The translations under genes were made by a program, and so were the position numbers. 64,000 nucleotides of DNA. Origin: Diplolepis rosae (Eukaryota; Arthropoda; Insecta; Hymenoptera; Diplolepididae). Below are positions 44,055 through 56,045 of the stretch, in pieces; position 1 is the first letter of the stretch, and each line of letters starts with the position of its first letter. Location: contig JAPYXD010000696.1 of NCBI GenBank assembly GCA_030998225.1, positions 744,001 through 808,000 of the forward strand, given 5' to 3'. The notes below the pieces were generated by a model. It made no database searches, was not told the DNA's origin, and worked only from the letters and a program-made list of their open reading frames with translations.

Positions 44055-44728
44055 GATGGATCGGCACGCGTCTGGCAGCAGTGTCATTGACCATGCTTGC
44101 TGACAATCGCGTAAATGCATGAACTCGCGGCGCGTTCCCACACAGGTCATACTATCGGGATCAAAGTTCATTCACGCTCAATGCGGTACATCTTTCTCTT
44201 GTCTTTTCAGCTATGCTACATAATATGTATATGTTGACAGGTCGGTGCAGTTGTATTGAGTTACAAATGCACTGACTCATCTATTATTTTATACATTAGT
44301 TTTTAATCTTATTTTCTTATAGTATTTATGTAATACATAATCTTCTAGCGTCTATATTTTGAAACATTATTTACGTTATCTTGCGAATCCCCAATAATGT
44401 GATTGATGTTATTGATTATCCATTATTGGTCCTAGTGTTTGATTATTATTAATAACTATTTAACGACAATAATGAATTTTATTGTTATTTATTTTGTTAA
44501 ATGATTATTAATGTTACTTATCTGATTTCCTACATTACCGACGGCAAGGCAGTGTTCTTGGTCTATGCAACTCGACTGCCTTGTCGGTCTCAGATAATTT
44601 CTGACAGGTGTTTCCTACTATCAGTGTTGTAATGAGGAGACATGTATCAGTTATATCCCTGAGCGTTTACAGAGTTGCCTAGGCACAGGCGAGAGGAATT
44701 AAAATTTTAAAATATCAGGGATGTAACA
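44055..44728 (-). repeat. Truncated 5' LTR (first 674 bp of U3)
   Basis: Essentially identical to 30905-30232, with one difference seen (A at about 30271 versus G at about 44094). It ends at GATGGATCGGC, beside a short direct repeat GGATCGGCACG present twice in the other LTR (30207 and 30236). TATA, R and U5 are missing, so normal transcription from this end is not expected. Confidence 0.85.
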
Positions 44729-45074
44729 CTACATATATTTCGATTAATCTATAATTCATTTATTTGTACAGTTATTAATTTTCCTACAATATATTGTTTC
44801 TGATTGCAAATTCAATTATTAAACAACATTATTTACATATTATTTACAGGTGGGTGTAAACATTCTATAGCATTTCTTATGTGACAAATTATCTCGCGTC
44901 GGAACAACACTACCTTTTTTAAAAACGTCTGATCTTTGTAATAAGATAACTTAATTAACTTAAATCACTTAATTAACTTGATTAACTTAAATAAAATTAA
45001 TTAACTAAAATTAACTTAATTCATGCGGTTTTCTCTCAAAATTTGAACGTTTCTTTAGAAAAACATGTACAATA

Positions 45075-45345
45075 GTATTATTCAAAAACAGCGGGGGCCA
45101 GTAGAAATCGCATCGGGGCCTGCACCCGCGGTCTTGCGTCTTCGGCGGACTTGGCTGTCCGCGTCGACCGGGGGAGGAATATTTTTATTCCTCCTCTGGT
45201 TGGCGCGGCTAGTCGGCCGCCTAACGGGCGTGTGGCTGCGGATTGGGAGTCCTGGGCCAACGGATGACGGAAGAGTCGTACGCGACTTTAAGCTGGAACC
45301 ATCTGCCCGCGAAGTTTAAAGCCGAAAGGCGGTTCCGACAAATAA
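45075..45345 (+). repeat. Fragment related to the 61.4 kb retroposon
   Basis: GGGGCCAGTAGAAATCGCAT...AAAGCCGAAAGGCGGTTCCG matches 61500-61755 with scattered differences. GC-rich in an AT-rich setting. No poly(A) or target duplication here, so it is a truncated copy. Confidence 0.7.
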
Positions 45346-45349
45346 AAAG

Positions 45350-46030
45350 TCTGACACTGAACTAATTATTATACTGAATGTCTTAATTGATGATCGAGAT
45401 GAACAAATTAAACACTGATCTAATTATTATGCTTAATGTTTAAATAATATTTAAAATAAACAAATTAAACGCACAAACGCTGAACTAGTTATTCTGCTTA
45501 ATGTTTTGATTGATAATCTAGATAAACAAATTGAACACTGAACTAATTATTATACTCAATGTTTGAGTAATAATCAAAATAAAAAAATTAAACGCACCAA
45601 CACTGAACTAATTATTTGCTCGATGCTTAAATCAATAATTGATATAAACAAATTAAATACACTAACAATGAGCTAATTAAATTGCTGAATGTTTAGATTG
45701 ATGATTGATACAAACAAATTAAACGCACTAAGACTGACCTATCTGGATTGCACAATGTGTTATGAAAATTTCGTAATGAACAAATAAAACGCAATAACAC
45801 TGAACAAATTATTTGCTCAATGTTTAATTAATAGTTGAAATAAACAAATCAAATACACTCACACTAAACTAATTGAATTGCTCAATGTTTAATTAAGAAT
45901 ATTATTATAAACAAATTGAACAACTTCACTGAACTAAATAAACTGGTCAATGTTTAATTCAGAATTTTATTATAAACAAATTAAACAACTCCACTGAACT
46001 AAAAAATTGCTCAATGTTTAATGAATTCGA
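45350..46030 (+). repeat. Minisatellite, about 11 units of 55-70 bp
   Basis: Diverged tandem units with core CACTGAACTAATTATT...GCTCAATGTTTAAT...ATAAACAAATTAAAC. The array begins right after the GC-rich retroposon fragment. The units differ by 20-30% by eye, so it is an old array. Confidence 0.85.
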
Positions 46031-47820
46031 GGAAATCTTTAAGTAAATTTTTCATTGAAAATCTGTGCGTTAAACGACTTAAAATATTAAAATAAAAAAT
46101 AGAAATTTATTTTCTAAAGTAGAAGTTCTGATACATTTTGTTTTTTTATTGGGGTCAATGAGGTCTTGGTAGCACAAATTTTAGAATCGCCTGGATTAGA
46201 GATTTGAAAAAGCTTGATATGGGACTAAAGCCCTAGTTGAACAGATTTTCCATGAAAATTGTCGCCGTATTTATATGGTTTGTTTCCCATATGTTCTATG
46301 AGTAAGACAAAGAGAGCATGAGGGCTGTTTTTGTTTATACCGGGTGTCCTCATATTAACCTTGCCTTTTACAAAATTTTTCAAAAATAAGCCTAATTTCT
46401 TAGATTTTCTTATATTTGAAGTCCTATCCGATAAATTTCATATAAGTTTAACAGGAGTTACTAATTTATTTATTCGCATTCGTGAATTTCACCCCTTTCT
46501 CGTTTGCTTTTGTACTTATAAATTTAACTTATTCTTTAACGATACTATTTGCTTATTTATTGTTTATTTTATGTTCACATATTTTCTGCATGCAAAATTT
46601 AACATAGGTGCTCTATATTTGATGTGAACTCTTTTCTTATACATTATTTTCTTATCCTTAATCTAAACTTAAAGAACTAGAATAAAATTTTGTCACATCC
46701 TTGAACATATAATTTGAAGTTCTTTTGATTTTGCGCGACTTTATCGATAAAGTATTTCAAATAAAAGAAAATTAACAAAATATTATTTTGAAGAAAATCT
46801 GTGAAAATCTGTAAGAAATTTAGAGAGTACTCTAAGTGCAATGCCTTGAGACTAGGGACTAGGGTAGCGTCCTTATCGTGCACTTTGACATATTTATCGC
46901 ACTCCTGCAGTTAGAGTCAGCTGCATTCAAGTGTCTATTTCCCGTATATACTATGTAGCCGAAAATTTTCAAGAATCGCTATATTAATTTCCTATTCTAC
47001 ATGAATATTAATAATTTTAACTTATGCAGGATGTAACACACCTATCTATTAGTTTACATAGTTTATGTTTATTATATACTTACCCTTATTCTGATTCTAG
47101 ATTTGATTCGGAATTTAATTAATGCATTTCCGCTTGAGCAACATTTATAAAAACAATGTTAGAATTTCGGTATCAAACTTCCATTGCATGTAATGGAACT
47201 TTTTCTCAGTGACGTGCAATAAATCTAAAGTACTTCCGCTGAAAACAAACTCCTATTTGAATCTTAGTACACATATGCATATGATTCCATAACGTTTATT
47301 ACTTTTAATATATGCAACCGTGATTTTTATTCATTAAATTATTTAAAATCACATAGGGCAACACTGCCAGATGAATATAGGTTACTTTCAGAATGTTATT
47401 ACCCGTATTTATTTAATCAGCAAAACAAAGTTTTGGGCGCCAGACTTACCTTCGCCAATTGACAAAATAATATAAAATACAACAAAGTCCCAAAATTAAA
47501 CAATTAATCAAATCTCTATTAATTTACAGATTATAACATTCTGGAAAATTGAATTGGCTAGTCAGGCCCTTTCTGGATAATAGTAGAGTGAGTGGTTCTT
47601 TACTAAGGGAAAAGATAATCAAAAGAATATTACTAATTACTAAAAATTAAACTAAATGAACAGTTCAATTTTTACATTTATTCAAAATAACAATAATAAG
47701 TTGAATTCTAGGTACATTGTTTGAAAATAAAACGAGGTTACATTGATTCATTACATGAATAATAATTAAAAGGATCTTGAGGGGAAATTTATATGATATA
47801 ATTTATCAAATGACATAAAT
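46031..47820. other. Non-coding AT-rich stretch
   Basis: Nothing recognised. Open frames at 46331-46627 (+) and 46677-46883 (-) have no domain. Confidence 0.4.
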
Positions 47821-48165
47821 GGGGCAAAATTCGTCATGTGTAGCCGCCTAAAAACTTTTTGTCTCCGATTTCCTTGAAAGACCGCGAAATTATAGTCCTA
47901 GTGAACCTCTTTTAATTCCCCTAAGAGGACGTCTCTAGTACGACGGGTTGTCAGTATACAGGGGCTCGAATTTTCAACCTTTTACCGCGCACGCTGATAC
48001 TCAATTAAACATAACTTCTACTTCATTTTTTAATTTTAAACATATTTTTGAGTTTTTCTCCAAGTGCGGCCGCTAATTTTTTTTCTAAGATTATGTTTAA
48101 AAAAAAGCTTGACTTTTTCCATTTAAAATGAGCCATGGTCGAAAATGGGGCTAAAGAAATTGGTG

Positions 48166-48207
<42 letters not shown>

Positions 48208-48586
48208 TAAACATAATCCTGGAAAAAAAATTAGCGGCCGCACTTGGAGAAAAACTCAAAAATATGTTTAAAATTAAAAAATGAAGTTCAAATAATTTTT
48301 TTATCTAAAACCATTGCTTTCGGCGTAAAGCTGATGAAAAAAGGTTTCCAAGACCTCCATAAAAAAATTAATTTGGAGAACTTTTGTAGAAGTTATGGTT
48401 AATTGAGTATCAGCGTGCGCGGTAAAAGGTTGAAAATTCGAGCCCCTGTATACTGAAAACTCGTCGTACTAGAGACATTCCCTTAGAGGAATTAAAAAAG
48501 GTTCACTAGGACAATAATTTCGCGGAGTTTCAAGGAAATCGGAGACAAAAAGTTTTTAGGCGGGTACACTTGACGAATTTTGCCCC
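47821..48586. mobile_element. Fold-back element, termini GGGGCAAAATTCGTCA
   Basis: The arm 47821-48025 (GGGGCAAAATTCGTCATGTG... to TCAATTAAACATAACTTCTA) is inverted at 48380-48586. A second nested inverted pair around GTGCGGCCGCTAATTTTTTT (48063-48082 and 48224-48244) flanks a TA microsatellite (48170-48202). No ORF; target duplication unclear. Confidence 0.85.
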
Positions 48587-49911
48587 TAATATATTAAGGT
48601 AAGAAAGGGGAGAACTAACTTAAATAGCTAGGACCTTTCCGTCCGATATTCAAAACTTGGACAATTAAATTTGATTTTATAAATTTGGGAGATTGGTTCT
48701 TTATAAAATTTATAATTCACAGGATTGTAAATTAATGAGGGACAAAAGGATCTGTAATATAAAAATTTAGATATTCTTTAAACAGGCATGCTTGGGATTT
48801 TATAACACTTATTAGTTATTAATTAACACTATTTATTAGAGTTCAATCGAGGAATTTGTGACGTATTTGTCGAACTAAATGATTCATTCTAAAGACACTA
48901 AATCTCTAAAATAATCTTGACATTTTAAGAGATTAAATCTCTACAATACAGAACACAATTACACAGAAAATAAAAGCTCGACTGTATTTGATTAAACTTC
49001 TCAATCAGATCACAAGAAAATCAAATCTTACCGAAGCAGATTGATTCCAGTGAAGCTAACTTCTTTTGATAGAAAATTGAGGCCTGTAACAGGAACTTAA
49101 TTTACTTACTGGCAAAAAAGAATCTTTAATAGGATACTTAATAAAGGGAATTTTAAACTCAATGTTCAAACTTTGGAAGCTGCCTACGAAAAGGTTAAGG
49201 ATTTCTAACTTTATTTATTTCCCTGGACGACCGTCAACAGAAAATTCATAACATATAGCTTGAATATAATGATAAAACCACGGGGGTGATGCTGCATGTT
49301 AAAAATTGGAAACAAATATTTTCAATATGGCCGGTTATGGAGCGACATGTGCACAACATGTGAGGCCTGGGGGAACTAACATCGCAAGCAGGCGTGTGAG
49401 CGGGATATTTGAATTTGAAATATTGTACTTATTATTAATGTCAATAATTTAAAAAACCGTTTATTGAAATTATTACATACATTGAAGTACACAATAATAT
49501 CAATAAATGGCATTATAAATTATTGCCAACGTTATTGGTAAATAGAATTTGATAAAAATAATTTTAAAAATCAATAAACAAAGATTCTGAGCATGGGTTT
49601 TTATTCGACATATATCACAGAAGTTTTTAAAAATGTTTTCTTAAAATATACAATATTGTCTAACGCATCCTAAAGAAACATTGTTTTAAATTATGGAACG
49701 GAACAATAAATAGATTTATTAGAAGAACATGTGGCTTTGTTGAACCAATTTTTATAAATGCTTATAATTAACATCGTTTTGAACGAACGTGATAACAAGC
49801 TCTTTGGAGCATAAAACATTTATTAAGAATAAGTAGAATCTGAACAGTACATATATCTAATTGAATTTTCAACCCAATGTCATTAAAAAATAATGTTTAC
49901 AATTATCAACA
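48587..49911. other. Non-coding stretch
   Basis: Nothing recognised beyond AT-rich sequence. Confidence 0.4.
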
Positions 49912-50877
49912 TCAAAATCTTTTAAATTCAGATTTTAAATTGATCGAAGATTCGTTTTCAACCTGCGGGAAAGACAAATTTTCGTCTTGAAGAAAAATAA
50001 TTTTTTGTTTTCTACTTCGTGACCGATTTATCGGTTTTACCTTGCTTTGAATATTATGCGTCTGTACTTCAACGAGGTTTTCGTGGTTTTCATTTGAGAA
50101 TTGAACTATTTTTCTTTTTTTACATTTTTTTTCAATATCAATCGAATCAATATTTTCTTTTGAGATTTTATTCGCTCTTCTTTTAACTTCAATACTATCA
50201 TTGCGAAGACTTAATACTTTGCGTTTTACATAAGAATTTGGAATACTATCATAACGAAGTTTAGTAATTTTTGGTTGAATAGAAGAATTTGGATTCGCAT
50301 AGCTTTTAAGTTGCTGTATATATTCTGCACTAACATTTCCTATTTTTATAGAATTAATGTGAGGTTTAGCAGGCCGCGATTCTTTTGTATTGGATTCTAT
50401 TTTAAGATTTGTATCGTTTTTATTTCTGCAATCAAATTTTGTCTTTTGAACGTGACTTAATGAACTTTTGGCGAACACTTGCATTTTATTTAGCTGTTTA
50501 GCACTTTTCTTATGTTCTTTTGGAATATTTTTCGGTTTTTTTGATTGAATATAATCGTAAATTATTTGTTTAACGCATTTGTTAATGACCAAGTTTTCCG
50601 GTAAATGTTCACAACAAAAAGTGATGTCATTAGTTATTTCTTTTCTGAAAGCAGATATGAAAATATCTTCGATTGGGTAAACGTGCCCCCTTATATCGAG
50701 GAAAGATTTCAATTTATCGCTTATGTTCTTAATTAGTACTTTAACTTTGTCACTCGCATTTGTCGAAGAATAATCAGTGTCGCAATTTTGAAGTAAAATA
50801 TCTTGAACAGTTGGTACAAACGAAAATAAACTAGATTTGCAACTGATGCAGTTTTTAATTGGTAGATCTATTAGCAA
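49912..50877 (-). CDS. 321-codon ORF, possible transposase C-terminal relic or host exon
   Basis: A long uninterrupted frame. Residues 10-13 form a CxxC (CISC), residues about 40-115 are predominantly helical with FCCEHLPENLVINKCVKQI, and the rest is Lys/Arg/Asn-rich (IKIGNVSAEY, KKCKKRKIV). The CxxC...C...H layout is loosely like the C-terminal part of P-element or THAP9-type transposases. That is a weak resemblance only. No domain upstream in frame; an intron before residue 1 is possible (the minus-strand text upstream is AT-rich). It could be a real host coding exon. Confidence 0.4.
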   Translation of the reverse strand: MLIDLPIKNCISCKSSLFSFVPTVQDILLQNCDTDYSSTNASDKVKVLIKNISDKLKSFLDIRGHVYPIEDIFISAFRKEITNDITFCCEHLPENLVINKCVKQIIYDYIQSKKPKNIPKEHKKSAKQLNKMQVFAKSSLSHVQKTKFDCRNKNDTNLKIESNTKESRPAKPHINSIKIGNVSAEYIQQLKSYANPNSSIQPKITKLRYDSIPNSYVKRKVLSLRNDSIEVKRRANKISKENIDSIDIEKKCKKRKIVQFSNENHENLVEVQTHNIQSKVKPINRSRSRKQKIIFLQDENLSFPQVENESSINLKSEFKRF

Positions 50878-51032
50878 TGAATTAGCAAACTATTTGATAT
50901 ATATTGTAAAATTAAGCCATTTTTCGGAGGGAATTTTCGACAACCTTTCGACGATCTGTAAATTAATACATAGTATTAGTACAATTGTTATGCTGTTTAA
51001 AAATATACCGTGTGTTCTCCAAACAATGTAAA

Positions 51033-51402
51033 AACAGAATGAATTGCCTGCTGATAGGCGACGCACCAAAAATAATAATTTTTAATTTAAAAAGTACGTA
51101 AAACGAAAATAAAGACGCAGAATTTAAATTCCTTTCGATAAACAGGGAAAAAGTTGATCATTTGGTTGAAAATAGTAAATAAAAATATTGCGTTAAAAAC
51201 GTTATTTGCGGTCGGTAACAACGTTATTTAACACAGAGATTTTATTTACTATTTTTGTCCACATAACTAATTTTTTCTGTTTATCGAAACGAATTCAAAC
51301 TCTGTGTCCTTATTTTCGCAGAAGCACTCCGTTTAACGCACTTTTTTTAAATTAAGATTATTATTTTTGGTGCGTCGCCTTTCAGCAGGCAATCCGTTCT
51401 AC
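51033..51402. mobile_element. Fold-back MITE with GCGACGCACCAAAAATAATA arms
   Basis: ATTGCCTGCTGATAGGCGACGCACC (about 51043-51066) recurs inverted at about 51370-51393. Further inverted similarity (TTTTCGATAAACAG / CTGTTTATCGAAA) continues inward to a centre near 51210. No ORF. Confidence 0.8.
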
Positions 51403-51801
51403 TTTTTCGTCTCCGGAGAAGGCGGTACATCTTTCAAGAATAAAAACAGCTTTTATTTACCGCAGTTTGGTTTTTCATGTCGCTAAGTATCGATATAGCT
51501 AACGGTTCTTGGGAACTATAACCGACCAAGGTCGGATTTATCATCGGTCCTATTTCATTCTGAAAAACTTGTGAATAAAACAGTGTATATTAGAAGTCTA
51601 CATTAAAGCAGTTTGAAATACGACAATATACACTCAGACACCAACAAATCACATTTAAAAATTTTTTAAATTCTTCACTTTTAACAGCTTTTATTCTCGA
51701 TATATTATATTTTCCTGTTTTTAAGTGGATTAAATTTATAATAATTTATAACCGATAAAACCTTTACTACAAAATGTATCGCCCTACTTTTATTGCATTT
51801 A

Positions 51802-52106
51802 TAGCATTTTCCACTGGCAGCACCAATTCTTGCACTCGGAGTAAGAATTTTTTGAAACCGTAATTTTTTATTTTTGGTTATGCTGGGAGCCTAGAAATAA
51901 CCAATAAAATATCTGAAAAGTTCTTTACCCCACCTTCTTAAGACCGTGTAAAAGAATGGAATGAGTGTAACAAAGTGTGAAACTTTTTTTTTGGTCAAGT
52001 TATTGGTTTTTTTCAGGCATTCAAAATAACCACAAATAAATAATTATTTTTGCAAAAAAATTCTTGCACCGAGTGCAATAACTGGTGCTACCAGTAGAAA
52101 ACGCTA
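51802..52106. mobile_element. 305 bp MITE with GCACTCGG arms
   Basis: The left arm (51802-51860: TAGCATTTTCCACTGGCAGC, later TTGCACTCGG and AAGAATTTTTT) is matched inverted by the right arm (52052-52106). The interior is AT-rich. No ORF. Confidence 0.75.
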
Positions 52107-53138
52107 TTAGAGACATAATTTTTAAACTCATTTATCCATATAAATATTAATTGGCTCTTACCTTATTAATTGTTCCATTTTTTCCATTTGGCTATTAGAA
52201 TTGACGGCTGGCTTTGCCGCTTTTGCATTTGTTTTTGCCGTAACATCAGTGCTACAACACTAACGATTTCAAAACTCACTACATTTCCGCAAACTGAATA
52301 TTTTTAAAGTCCCTAGAAAGGACCCCAGATCGACCTGGGCCGGAAGTTAGATTTTTGTTACCGGAAGTTCCTATGCTAGTTTCACCCCCGTGGATAAAAC
52401 TATCCAAGGACATGGGATCTTGAATTTCACGCCAGGTGAAGAAGTCATTTTAAACCAAGGCACCAGCAAATGTACAAATGGCATTTCAAAATTTACCAGT
52501 AACTCCTTGGGTACGACCAGAAGTAATTCACATCTACACTTGAGATAGGTTAGGACAGGATGGCGGGATTATTCAAATAGAAAAAGAACACAGGAAGTAG
52601 GAGAAAATTCAATTAAATATTTTCTAAAGCCATTTCAGATCTTTTCTTATACTTCTTTTTCTTCTAAATTCAGCCTTCATGTCAGAATTTTATAAAATAA
52701 AGAGAATACAAACGGAATTAGTACTTAAAATTAAAGGACCTAAAGTATGTCCAAATATTGAAACACCGTGCAGCTTCCAAAATTGCAAAATGTAATCTCT
52801 TTTATATAATATCCAAAATTTTCTAACATATTTCAATTAGACAAATCAAGAAAATAATTTATTAATTGAGGAAAACAATTTTTGTGAGTTGCAAAATTTT
52901 GCAACGTCACATATGCTGTGATTGAAAAGTTATTAGATTGAATGATTTCAAATTAGTTAGTTGAGTTCGAAATTTTTGCCACTGCCTAAATTAACGGGGG
53001 ATCATTAGTCGCGTATCAAATAGGATACGTTGCCGATATGTGTCCTCGGAGACAATTTTAAACTCTCATATCGCAATAATGCAAATTAAATTCAAATTTA
53101 AAGAATTTCAAATCTTCCTATGGAAAAAAGACGCTTTT

Positions 53139-53210
53139 GACTGCGCTGGGATTCGAACCCAGGTCTTGCGATTGCGGGTCGATTACTCTAAGCAACTGAG
53201 CTACGCAGGC
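53139..53210 (-). ncRNA. tRNA-like sequence (minus strand)
   Basis: Minus-strand reading: acceptor CTGCG/CGCAG, TAGCTCAG A-box region, anticodon loop CCCGCAA with a weakened stem, T-arm CTGGG TTCGAAT CCCAG. Outside, GACGC/GCGTC can extend the helix. U33 is lost. Confidence 0.55.
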
Positions 53211-53559
53211 GTCCAACATCTCCTTCTCCACAGGAAGATCTCTTTATATCGCCTAGCGGCACAGCCTTACGGCTGTGGCTGTAAATGGTTTCAAATTAGT
53301 TAGTTAAGTTCGAAATTTTTGCCACTGCCTACATAATCGGAGGATCATTAGTCGCGTATCAGATAGGATACGTTGTCGACAGGTATCCTCGTAGACAATT
53401 TCAAACTCTTGTAGCGAAATAATGCAAATTAAATTCAAATTTCTGGTGGCAAAAATTCGAATTCAACTAACTAACTTGGAATCATTTACAGCCATAGCCG
53501 TGAGGCACTGCCACTAGGCGACATAAAGAGGTCTTCCTGTGGAGAAGGAGATGTCGGAC

Positions 53560-53631
53560 GCCTGGGTAGCTCAGTTGGTTAGAGCAGTAGACCGGCCATT
53601 GAAAGACCTGGGCTCGAATCCCAGCACAGTC
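53560..53631 (+). ncRNA. tRNA-like sequence (plus strand), terminator follows
   Basis: D-arm GCTCAGTTGGTTAGAGC, anticodon loop CCGGCCA with a mismatched stem, T-arm CTGGG CTCGAAT CCCAG, weak acceptor. GACGC/GCGTC extends the helix and TTTTTT follows at 53641-53646. Confidence 0.55.
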
Positions 53632-53856
53632 GAAAGCGTCTTTTTTCCACAGATAGATTTTAAATTCTTTAAAGTTGAATTTTTATAAGATGTATATTTT
53701 TTTATTCAAAAAAATTGTTTGTTTCAAAGAGGTCTATGGATTTTTACTCGCAGGGGGCATAAAATGCATTTTTTGACCTGCTAATAGAAGGAATAGTATA
53801 TTGTCCCATGACCCATACAATTTTTTTTCGTGCGGGTATGAATATAGTGAATATAT

Positions 53857-54031
53857 TATGCTTGTAAGGAGGGACAAAACTACGAGTGAAGTAAGGAATA
53901 ACGAAAGTAAAAATAATGACGTAATATAAGTTACATTGCGAAAATTATTTTTACTCCCAAGGGACTGTTTTATTTCCGCTACTTCCCACTGAGAACCAAG
54001 GTCGTTTCTTGCCCCGGCTTACAAGCATGAA
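53857..54031. mobile_element. Short TIR element (ATGCTTGTAAG)
   Basis: ATGCTTGTAAGGAGGGACAA (about 53859) and its imperfect complement (about 54002-54030) define a 175 bp inverted-repeat element. No ORF. Confidence 0.55.
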
Positions 54032-54370
54032 AATGAACAAAATTTATACCTGCTTGAAAAAAATGCTATTATAAATCAAAAATCTATATAAATATAAAAT
54101 TCTGGTAGTACTAGTGTTAAAAGCATTCAAGTATCCCTGGTAACAAGCGTTGAATTTGAAAGAACCCATTTGGAAAAGCAGATGTACAAAAGGATGTACA
54201 AAAGGATGCATAAAAGTATGTACGAAAGAACGTATAAAAAGACGTATGGAAGTTCAATTAAAAGGACGTACAGTTTTGACGTTATATTAAATGATGATTA
54301 GAATATTTTAGTTTTACTTTTTTCCTCCACTTCGAACGTTAATATCAGCTTTGCTTTATTTTAATAAAGT

Positions 54371-54770
54371 ACACTAGCGGACCCGTGTGAGAGAACGGTC
54401 ATAGAATACTTTGACCGTTCTCTGACTGTTCTATGACCGTTCTATGACCTCGCATTATTACGGCTAAGATCGGTAGAAAAGAAATTAAAAGCTTTGCAAT
54501 TATGATTCTGTGGCGAAATTTGGAATAGAAGGTGAAGCAATAAATACAATTATCTTGTTTTTCAGCGATAAAAACTAGAAAAACATAATACCTGTCATTG
54601 AAGGCAGTGCAGTGGTTCACAATTGGCGGAACGTCTCCACCGTGAAGGTTTACTATTGGTGGAGACGTTCCGCGAATGGTGAACCACTGCACTGCCTTCA
54701 ATGACAGGTATATGATGTATTCCTAGTTTTTATCGCTGAAAAATAAGATAATTGTATTTATTGCGTACGT
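54371..54770. mobile_element. TIR element of GGACCCGGTTG family (copy 2, partial)
   Basis: Starts CTAGCGGACCC with a duplicated TGACCGTTCTCTGAC-type block. The centre is a strong hairpin with arms of about 55 bp (GGCAGTGCAGTGGTTCAC, 54594-54710). The right terminus is missing; similarity to copies 1 and 3 stops near 54765. Confidence 0.7.
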
Positions 54771-56045
54771 CCAGCCCCTTGCATCTCAGCCAGAATGCAC
54801 GTAATCCGCGAAACGAAACTGTCACAAGAATTGGCCGTGGCCGCTAGGGGCGCTAATTGTTAATGAGGCCTGAATTCATTTTAATGCTTGGGAAAAATGC
54901 ATGAATTTGGGCGAAAATTGTCTTTGTAATTCTGGCTGGAAATTGAAATCAAAGTTCTGTTATCTTCGTTTTAACATTAATATTTACATTGTGATTATTA
55001 AATAAAAGTACAATATTTATTTATATTATCAATATTATTGATATTATATCAGTCTTACATATTATAATAGAAAAATTGGCCATTAAAATTCCATCAAATT
55101 GAATTATAATACGGGTATTAATTATATCATCTTGATTTTTTTAGAAAAATTAGATTTTATTATAGGACATTTTGCATTTTATATTTTAAAACTTCTCAGT
55201 AATTGAAAAAATTACATTTTTATGAACAAAACTTTCACATAAGGAATGAACGTATATTTGAAAAAGTAAAAAATATAAAGAAATCATAAAATTCCTTTAT
55301 AAGTATTTGAAAACATAAAGAACAAAGATGTTTGTAATGAATAATAATCAACATAATATACTATATTTCATAATAATATAATGGATATTTAGATCTCATA
55401 TGCACATCATTTATAAAGTGTATTTTATCTATAATAACTTAAGTTCAGTCAGTCAGCTTTGTTGATTTTTTTATTCAAAGCGTTTTAAATTTAGTATAGA
55501 TTAAATTTTAATAAGTTAAAGGCGCTCATGATAAATAAACCACAAAACAATGCACTTTTTCAGAGCATGACGTGTAGCCTGTTTTGCAACCTACAGCAAC
55601 ACATTCCCGCATTTGCACTTGAATTTTTATATCACCGACTGTTAAAATCATTCCAATTTACCCAAAAAGCATACAAAAGCACTGCAGCACCAATTTTTCA
55701 CAAAAAACGTTAAATTTCAATGTTCTATAATGCTAATCTGTATAAGGTCGGCCTCATGAACAGCCAGCGCCACGGTGGCCAACGGTCAACATCTGTGACA
55801 TTTTCAACTCCAGAGATTCCTGGGGCTGGGTACGTCCTTTTATACGTACGTTTTCGGTACTAGCTATAAAGGGTTCTAGCACCCTTTGACTAATTACTAA
55901 ATCCGTTGGTAAGAGCGCGGTAAGAATTACCGACCGATAGAGCGCGAGGATTCAAACCTAATAAAGCAAAATAAGCCGTTTATTCAATATCTGCGAATAC
56001 TAATGCGCAAATAAGGTTAACGTAGTTCCTTTACCTCTATTGCAA
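54771..56045. other. Non-coding stretch
   Basis: AT-rich. At about 55905-55965 a segment with TTGGTAAGAGCGC and GGATTCAAACC could be a badly decayed tRNA-derived piece; not called separately. Confidence 0.35.

Larger units (their letters stand above)
29123..44728 (-). mobile_element. Endogenous errantivirus-like provirus, 15.6 kb
   Basis: A minus-strand LTR retroelement bounded by TGTTACGTCCCG at 29123 and ...GGGATGTAACA at 44728, with CTAC on both sides (29119-29122, 44729-44732). A 4 bp duplication is usual for gypsy/errantiviruses. Element order from the right: partial 5' LTR, small protease-like ORF, gag, pol, dsRBD ORF, env, PPT, antisense spliced gene, PPT, 3' LTR. The shared 674 bp of the LTRs differ at only about one position by eye, so insertion is recent. 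Known damage: 5' LTR truncation and one UAG in pol. Confidence 0.9.
52943..53690. mobile_element. Inverted pair of tRNA-like short elements
   Basis: Two tRNA-like elements face each other (53139-53210 minus, 53560-53631 plus). Between and beside them lie repeats of TTTCAAATTAGTTAGTT (52943, 53284) and of a CATTAGTCGCGTATCA...GGATACGTTG block (53003, 53348; an inverted relative at 60250-60300). Arms of about 160 bp (CTCCTTCTCCACAGGAAGA / complement) are visible. Confidence 0.65.

Noticed and set aside
55905..55965. tRNA gene
   Set aside because: A- and B-box-like words are present, but no consistent cloverleaf could be drawn.
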